From: Planctomycetota bacterium | Lineage (GTDB): Bacteria > Planctomycetota > Phycisphaerae > UBA1845 | Direction of reading: 5' to 3' | Assembly (NCBI GenBank): GCA_022566435.1 | Contig: JADFIX010000079.1 | Location: forward strand, 1 to 9,458 | DNA: 9,458 bases | Part shown: positions 5,871-9,458 of the stretch, piece after piece | Numbering within the stretch: position 1 is the stretch's first letter | How the letters are laid out: every line of letters starts with the position of its first letter | Made by a program: the position numbers and the translations under genes | Notes under the pieces: generated by a model | Database searches by the model: none | Told to the model about the DNA's origin: nothing | The model's input: only the letters and a program-made list of their open reading frames with translations

Positions 5871-7307
5871 CGCCAGATTGCGATCGAGGCGATGATCCTC
5901 AGCGTGAACCTGAACCATGACTTTAGACATGGCATCGATTTTGAATTCTTGCAGCGTCAGCAAAACGTGCGGCTCGTCTCTGGTACGCCTCTGGCGAGCC
6001 TTGGACAAATTAATGTTTCCGAAGGCGGAATCAAGTTTGGTTTTTTGGACGGCAACATTGCCTCTTTCATCGATGCGTTGGAGAGCGTTGGTGATACCAA
6101 TGTGATCGCGGCGCCTCATTTGGTGTGTCTGAATCGGCAGCGGGCGGAGATTCAAATCGGCGACCAAAAGGGATTCTTGAGCACAACGCAAACCGAAACG
6201 GCCACGACGCAACAGGTCGAGTTCCTGGATGTCGGCACTCTGTTGCGCATTCGGCCGTTTATCTCCGACGACGGCATGATTCGTTTGGAGGTGCATCCGG
6301 AACTCTCCACCGGCGAGATAAAGCTGATCGGCGGATTTGCCTTGCCGGAAAAGAGTGTCACACAAGTCACGACCAACGTCCTGGTTCGCGACGGCCGCAC
6401 AGTTGTGATCGGCGGACTCATTCGCGAAGACCTTTCCGAAACACGCACACAGGTTCCAATCCTGGGAAACATTCCCCTGATCGGTCATTTGTTCCGCCGA
6501 AAAGTCGACACCATCTCGCGAAATGAGATCATTGTGCTCATCACACCCAGGTTCATTGAAGATCCCGGTGAATTTGGCGAAGAGCAGCAGCCGGTTATTT
6601 CGGACTTTCAGCGACGGCAATCGCCCATGCAGGTCCACAAAATGACCAAAATCGCCAAGCGACATTACGGGCGACGGTATTACTATATGGCGCGCACCGC
6701 CTGGAACGCAGGAAGCGTGGAAACATCGCTGCGATTCTTGGACTTGTCGCTGCAGTTTTACCCTCATCACAAAGACGCCCACAACTTGCGTGAGCGGATA
6801 CTCTCTGGCGACTATCAAAACAGTGTCGACTATGAGACGTTGCCGCCTCAGGACGAGCCGCGTCCGCAACCCGCGCTCGAGAAGCCGAGTGCGGCGCAGC
6901 CGCTGAAAAACCAACTAGAGCTCATAGACGCCCATTACTTGCGTGAGAGAATCCTACCGGGAGATTCTCAAAAGACGTTGCCTCCCCAGGCCGAGCCGAG
7001 TCCGCAACCCGCGTTCGAGAACCGGAGTGCGGCGCCACTGCTGAAAAACCAACTAGAGTTCATAAACGCCAACGACTTGCCTGAGAGAATCCTCTCGGGA
7101 GATTCTCAACAGACGTTGCCTCCCCAGGCCGAGCCGAGTCCGCCACGCGCGTTCGAGAACCCGAGTGCGGCGCCACTGCTGAAAAACCAGCTAGAGTTCG
7201 GTTCTCTTCCGTTGAATACTCGGTCCGTGGACGCATACCGCGACTGGGTGAAATCTGAGCCTTTGTTCGAGGGCCCTCCGAGGCCGTCGATTCAGGAGTT
7301 GCCATAA
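5838..7307 (+). CDS. Outer-membrane secretin (GspD/PilQ/CpaC superfamily), N-terminus missing, with repeat-bearing C-terminal tail
   Basis: About 489 residues are secretin sequence, starting at ALIAEVDKRPRQIAIEAMI, the ring-domain strand that precedes the barrel. The open frame extends left to 5640, but those 66 residues are antisense of the tadG-like fragment. The family hallmark VPILGNIPLIGHLF is intact at 6453-6494, followed by RNEIIVLITPRFIED, the end of the barrel domain. Signal peptide, N0 and earlier ring domains are absent, so the gene as shown could not make a normal exported pore. After the barrel comes a Tyr/Arg-rich helical pair resembling one TPR (about 6660-6785), then three tandem repeats (6786-7199) and a short tail. 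Its stop overlaps the next gene's ATG (TAATG), so the two are coupled. Secretins form the outer-membrane gate of Tad, type II and type IV pilus systems; with the 5' end lost, I cannot tell CpaC from GspD. Confidence 0.88.
   Translation, partial: DALIAEVDKRPRQIAIEAMILSVNLNHDFRHGIDFEFLQRQQNVRLVSGTPLASLGQINVSEGGIKFGFLDGNIASFIDALESVGDTNVIAAPHLVCLNRQRAEIQIGDQKGFLSTTQTETATTQQVEFLDVGTLLRIRPFISDDGMIRLEVHPELSTGEIKLIGGFALPEKSVTQVTTNVLVRDGRTVVIGGLIREDLSETRTQVPILGNIPLIGHLFRRKVDTISRNEIIVLITPRFIEDPGEFGEEQQPVISDFQRRQSPMQVHKMTKIAKRHYGRRYYYMARTAWNAGSVETSLRFLDLSLQFYPHHKDAHNLRERILSGDYQNSVDYETLPPQDEPRPQPALEKPSAAQPLKNQLELIDAHYLRERILPGDSQKTLPPQAEPSPQPAFENRSAAPLLKNQLEFINANDLPERILSGDSQQTLPPQAEPSPPRAFENPSAAPLLKNQLEFGSLPLNTRSVDAYRDWVKSEPLFEGPPRPSIQELP
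6786..7199 (+). repeat. Three tandem in-frame repeats in the secretin tail
   Basis: Copies begin at 6786, 6939 and 7077 with lengths of 153, 138 and about 123 bases (51, 46 and 41 residues). Each follows the pattern L-x-ERIL-x-GD-x-Q, TLPPQ-x-EP-x-P, a Phe/Leu-E-x-x-SAA segment and KNQLE. The second and third copies are almost identical in DNA; the first is more diverged and has a five-residue insertion (NSVDYE region). All lengths are multiples of three, so the frame is preserved. The alternation of a charged helix-like segment with a Pro-rich linker suggests a flexible, periplasm-facing extension, but no known domain is recognised. Such repeats can expand or contract by slippage or recombination. 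Confidence 0.9.
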
Positions 7308-7831
7308 TGACAAACCGTCTTACGAATCATCTCATTCTGGCAGGTCTGTTTGCCACGGTAACGTGTGCTGGTTGTGTAAGTCTGAAGAACGTCGCGGAAA
7401 CTGCCCTCGATCCTGATTTTACTCGCGAACAACGCAAACATCAGATTGTTGAGAGTTTCGAGTCGCGACGGGACACTGCTCAATTCCAAGCCGCGATCGC
7501 AAAGTGGGAACATGACGATGCCCAAGGTTGCGAAAAGCTGCTCTTGCAATTGCTGATGCGAAGTCCCAATCACTCTGAGGCCAGGTTCTGGCTGGCGGAT
7601 CTTTACGCCGAACAAAACAATGCGGTAGCGGCCGAGCAACAGTTGCGATGGTTGCTGCGGGAAAACCCTCAAGACGCGCGAGCGCATCACTCGTTGGGAC
7701 TTCTGCTTGAATCCAGTGGCAATGCCCAGGACGCACTAAGCCACCTGCAGCAGGCACAACAACTCGATCCCAGCGAACCACTTTATGCGCAGTCGACGCA
7801 AGCAGTCCGACTTGCACAACGTCAAGAATAG
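7307..7831 (+). CDS. TPR lipoprotein, TadD/pilotin-like, coupled to the secretin
   Basis: 174 residues. The N-terminus is basic then hydrophobic (LILAGLFATVT) and ends at CAGC with Cys23 as the likely lipidated residue; the lipobox is imperfect because position -3 is Cys rather than Leu/Val/Ile. Three helix-turn-helix TPR units follow at about 57-90, 91-124 and 125-158, with typical patterns such as ARFWLADLYAEQNN, AHHSLGLLLESSGN and ALSHLQQAQQLDPSEP. AGGAG at 7294-7298 and the 1-base overlap with the secretin stop support the start and indicate coupled translation. TPR lipoproteins beside secretins are known to help the secretin multimerise or reach the outer membrane (PilF/PilW in type IV pili; TadD in tad loci). 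That role is inferred from context, and it could serve another secretin-dependent system. Confidence 0.82.
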   Translation: MTNRLTNHLILAGLFATVTCAGCVSLKNVAETALDPDFTREQRKHQIVESFESRRDTAQFQAAIAKWEHDDAQGCEKLLLQLLMRSPNHSEARFWLADLYAEQNNAVAAEQQLRWLLRENPQDARAHHSLGLLLESSGNAQDALSHLQQAQQLDPSEPLYAQSTQAVRLAQRQE

Positions 7832-7859
7832 AAAAAAGGCCAGACCGCAGCCTGACCTT
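7832..7859 (-). terminator. Rho-independent terminator of the cytochrome gene, possibly bidirectional
   Basis: An 8-base stem (AAGGTCAG with CTGGCCTT, one G-T pair) around an 8-base loop is followed on the minus strand by a run of six T (7837-7832). It lies 27 bases past the stop of the minus-strand cytochrome gene and immediately after the stop of the plus-strand TPR gene. On the plus strand the hairpin lacks a clean T-run, so termination there would be weaker. Confidence 0.78.
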
Positions 7860-7886
7860 CTTGGTGATTCTATTACTTGAGCCAAA

Positions 7887-8306
7887 TCACTCCTTCAGCT
7901 TAACGCCTTCGATAAGACCCTTCTTGAAGGCGTCTTTGTAAGTACCAGCTTCCGGGTGTTTCGTCGCTTCAAGTTTGTCTAACGCGGCACAGAATTCCTT
8001 CAACACCGCAGCCTCAACCGCCATACGCTTCGAATCCTCGCGGTCCAATTCCTTGACGGCGGCCAATTGAGCCGTGAGTTTTTTGCCCTTCAGCAGCGCA
8101 TCAAACTTCTTGCCGAGATCGTTGCGAAACTGCTTCGCGTTTTCGGTTCCGGCCGGCACGCGAGCGTGACAGGTGTAACAAGAGACCGTCTTCAGATCGT
8201 ATCTGTTTTTCACTTCAGTGCGGAATATCCCTTGGGCACTGACAACGGTGGTATTCAGCACCATCGCCACGAGACAACACCACGTAGCAAAACGAAACTT
8301 CTTCAT
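7887..8306 (-). CDS. Small exported mono-heme c-type cytochrome-like protein
   Basis: 139 residues from the ATG at 8306, which has an AGGAGGT ribosome binding site 5 bases upstream; the open frame extends to 8504, but those residues are leader DNA. A signal peptide is clear: KKFR, a hydrophobic core (about 7-20) and VSA before Gln25 as the likely cleavage site. One CxxCH heme-attachment motif (CYTCH, 43-47) follows shortly after. The rest is rich in Lys, Ala, Glu and Leu and looks alpha-helical; the only Met in the mature part that might be a distal heme ligand is M95. Short planctomycete proteins with a similar YDLKTVSCYTCH start are familiar, but no specific electron-transfer partner is known to me. 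It is transcribed alone, toward the TPR gene, with its own promoter candidates and terminator. Confidence 0.82.
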   Translation of the reverse strand: MKKFRFATWCCLVAMVLNTTVVSAQGIFRTEVKNRYDLKTVSCYTCHARVPAGTENAKQFRNDLGKKFDALLKGKKLTAQLAAVKELDREDSKRMAVEAAVLKEFCAALDKLEATKHPEAGTYKDAFKKGLIEGVKLKE

Positions 8307-8348
8307 GTTAACCTCCTGTAGATTGGGTTCGCTGGGTTCGTGTACCCA

Positions 8349-8376
8349 AGTATAGTTGGTGGGGGAAAGTGAGCAA
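8349..8376 (-). promoter_or_regulatory. Candidate promoter (proximal) of the cytochrome gene
   Basis: On the minus strand, TTGCTC (8376-8371) is followed after 16 bases by TATACT (8354-8349). The -10 matches consensus at five of six positions and the -35 at three. It ends about 43 bases before the ATG at 8306, a comfortable distance for a short leader. Confidence 0.45.
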
Positions 8377-8399
8377 CTTGGGATTGGGTGGGACCAACT

Positions 8400-8428
8400 A
8401 GTAAAGTTTACAGCTTTGGTCGTGTCAA
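8400..8428 (-). promoter_or_regulatory. Candidate promoter (distal) of the cytochrome gene
   Basis: On the minus strand, a perfect TTGACA (8428-8423) is followed after exactly 17 bases by TTTACT (8405-8400), four of six matches to a sigma-70 -10 box. It lies about 94 bases before the ATG. Either this or the proximal candidate could drive the gene, or both. Confidence 0.48.
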
Positions 8429-8540
8429 GGCTCGATTTCGGGTGGCGAGGATAGATACGGAACCCCTGCCATATTGAGCGAGGCAATCCAACTCGATTGT
8501 CCATCCGCAGGTCCCTCGCTGTGCTTCCAATGAACTACAC

Positions 8541-8608
8541 GTGGGGCAGGTTTTCAACCCTGCCAGAAGTTCATCGGCTTCCGTTGGCAGGTTGAAAACC
8601 TGCGCCAC
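8541..8608. repeat. REP-like inverted repeat with long hairpin arms
   Basis: The left arm at 8541-8565 (GTGGGGCAGGTTTTCAACC...) and the right arm at 8585-8608 (complement GTGGCGCAGGTTTTCAACC...) are inverted copies of 24-25 bases. They differ by one substitution and one extra C, and are separated by a 19-base loop. The core CAGGTTTTCAACCTG is itself nearly palindromic. Similar core sequences are scattered through planctomycete and verrucomicrobial genomes, where they give rise to spurious short proteins containing QVFNLP; the same peptide appears in the minus-strand frame here. It lies 32 bases past the stop of the permease gene, so it may also help end that transcript, although there is no T-run. 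Confidence 0.75.
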
Positions 8609-8639
8609 GGACTCAGGAAGACGATGCGAAAGTCTCTTG

Positions 8640-9131
8640 CTAGCCAGAGTTTGCATTGTGTCGCCCAAGACGCGGATCTAGCGCATCACGAAGTCCGTCT
8701 CCCAGCAAATTGAACCCTAAAATGCTGAGAGAAATTGCCACTCCCGGACCCAACGCCGGCCAGATGCTTGTGGCCAAGTCGTCCTTGGCTTGAGCCAACA
8801 TGCTTCCCCATTCGGGTTCCGTCGGGTCCCCACCGACGCCCAAGAAAGACAAGCCGGCGACTTCCAAAATGGCCGTTCCCAAGCCAAGCGTGGCAAGCAC
8901 AATAATGGGGCTGACCAGGCTTGGCAATATAGTTCGCATCAGCACGTGCACGTGTGAGGCTCCCATAGCTCGACTTGCCGTGACATAGTCGAGGCTGCGA
9001 ACCGTCAGCGCTGTTGCGCGAACTTGTCGCGCGAAGACCGGAACGTTGATCAGACCCACCGCGATAATTACAGCTCCCCAACCAGGTTTGAAGGCCATCG
9101 CAATCAACAGTGCGAGTGTCAAAGTTCGGAT
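8640..9131 (-). CDS. dppC: DppC/OppC-type peptide ABC transporter permease, N-terminal half missing
   Basis: About 163 residues belong to the inner-membrane permease of a dipeptide/oligopeptide/nickel-type ABC importer; whole members have roughly 280-300. The EAA-type loop that contacts the ATPase is clear (TASRAMGASHVHVLMRTILP), followed by membrane segments (PIIVLATLGLGTAILEVAGL; ALGPGVAISLSILGFNLL), the family stretch SFLGVGGDP-PEWGSML and the C-terminal hallmark LLGDGLRDALDPRLG. Homology begins at about LTLALLIAMAF (9125). Upstream, the frame stays open but changes to AT-rich DNA encoding something unrelated. The possible TTG at 9146 is therefore not a believable start; the real 5' half is lost at a breakpoint. 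No partner permease, ATPase or binding protein is in the window, so the substrate cannot be named. Confidence 0.88.
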   Translation of the reverse strand: MRTLTLALLIAMAFKPGWGAVIIAVGLINVPVFARQVRATALTVRSLDYVTASRAMGASHVHVLMRTILPSLVSPIIVLATLGLGTAILEVAGLSFLGVGGDPTEPEWGSMLAQAKDDLATSIWPALGPGVAISLSILGFNLLGDGLRDALDPRLGRHNANSG

Positions 9132-9269
9132 AGTTGATCCGCACAAGAAGCTGTTTTTTGGAGCCTTTTTTAACGCCTCTTTTGTTATGGGGACGCCTTC
9201 ATATAATAGTGCTACGAGTTTGTGTTCGCAGGCGTGGTATTCCTGCCAAGGAATATTTTCCCATAGCTT
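9132..9269 (-). pseudogene. AT-rich coding fragment resembling DUF1385/YqhQ-type sequence
   Basis: In the same frame as the permease, but in DNA of very different composition, the minus strand reads LWENIPWQEYHACEHK, then LVALLYEGVPITKEALKK and finally NSFLCGS. The arrangement H-x-x-EHK, a short helix, G-x-P-x-T-x-E and a CGxS end recalls the DUF1385 (YqhQ-like) family, where HGAEHK and RCGTS occur in the same order. This is pattern memory, not a search. Neither a start nor a stop belongs to the fragment: it fades into the permease near 9132 and meets another coding frame near 9268. Confidence 0.4.
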
Positions 9270-9458
9270 TTTTTGTAAAAAAGCGATATTCCAGTTGTGT
9301 TTTTAATAGCATGGCGGGATCGGTACTATCTATGTACCCAAGGGACAAAACTTGCTTGTGCTTCTCCTTAAAATAGTTTACAAATGCTTTTACCTTTTCA
9401 TAGTCTTGCTTGTTTGTCGCATTGTAAACAAGAGCAATGGACTTTGAATTATCCATAT
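9268..9458 (-). CDS. Partial protein resembling Bacteroidetes DUF6913, cut by the window edge
   Basis: From the right edge to about 9268 the minus strand encodes a protein-like stretch: DNSKSIALVYNATNKQDYEK, a helix VKAFVNYFKEKHKQV, then LSLGYIDSTDP and LEYRFFTKK. In order and spacing this matches my memory of a Bacteroidetes family (DUF6913) in which such a segment continues with DLNWY. Here that continuation is absent: after FFTKK at a run of seven T (9268-9274) the frame becomes AMGKYSLAG and stops at 9199 without resemblance. An ATG lies at the very edge (9456), but the family normally has more residues before this point, so the gene probably continues outside. G+C is near 34% here against 57% in the permease. 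Confidence 0.5.

Noticed and set aside
5865..6914. Long minus-strand frame continuing the TadG-like fragment to 6914
   Set aside because: It is antisense to well-conserved secretin coding (including the VPILGNIP signature), shows no TadG similarity and has no membrane helix. It is a shadow frame kept open by codon bias.
8408..8668. Minus-strand ORF of 86 residues containing QVFNLP
   Set aside because: It is produced by translating the REP-like inverted repeat and its flanks; the QVFNLP peptide is a known by-product of such repeats. It also overlaps the permease 3' end and the distal promoter candidate.
1..9458. A novel defence or mobile system
   Set aside because: No nuclease, reverse transcriptase, toxin-antitoxin, CRISPR, integrase or transposase sequence is seen on either strand. 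The unusual structure is explained by rearranged or chimeric secretion and pilus genes.

Overview
The window is mostly GC-rich bacterial DNA (57% G+C in one 60-base line I counted). It carries part of a tad (Flp-type tight-adherence pilus) locus, an outer-membrane secretin with a TPR lipoprotein, a small exported c-type cytochrome and a truncated peptide-type ABC permease. The long TadG-like proteins, the secretin with a helical tail, the small CxxCH protein and a dispersed-repeat-like CAGGTTTTCAACCTG hairpin together suggest a planctomycete or a close relative. That placement is inference from family resemblance; there is no rRNA or other marker gene to confirm it.

Layout. Bases 1-5050 are a minus-strand block read right to left: tadG-like gene (5050-3872), a 766-base gap with one doubtful small ORF, cpaE/tadZ (3105-1918), cpaF/tadA (1837-377) and the start of tadB (352 to the edge). 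This covers the localisation protein, the motor ATPase and the first inner-membrane platform protein, downstream of a membrane-anchored pseudopilin-like protein. Bases 5051-5432 have no gene but hold two perfect palindromes. Bases 5433-5864 are the C-terminal third of a second tadG-like gene, 51% identical by hand count to the first over 127 residues.

At about 5838-5870 that gene loses its 5' end and abuts a secretin gene on the opposite strand that also lacks its 5' end. Such a head-to-head join is an inversion breakpoint or an assembly/amplification chimera. The secretin (to 7307) ends in three tandem repeats of 41-51 residues and is translationally coupled to a TPR lipoprotein (7307-7831). 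A hairpin terminator separates this from the convergent cytochrome gene (8306-7887), which has a good promoter and ribosome binding site. Beyond it lie a REP-like hairpin (8541-8608) and the C-terminal half of a DppC/OppC-type permease (stop at 8640).

The last ~325 bases (about 9135-9458) are AT-rich (33-35% G+C in two counted lines). They encode pieces of two unrelated proteins in different frames, one Bacteroidetes-like. This right end looks foreign to the rest and is most simply a chimeric contig end. I found no CRISPR array, tRNA, rRNA or insertion sequence, and no convincing new system. The oddities worth checking are the joins, the repeat-bearing secretin tail, the duplicated tadG-like genes and the regulatory-looking palindromes.
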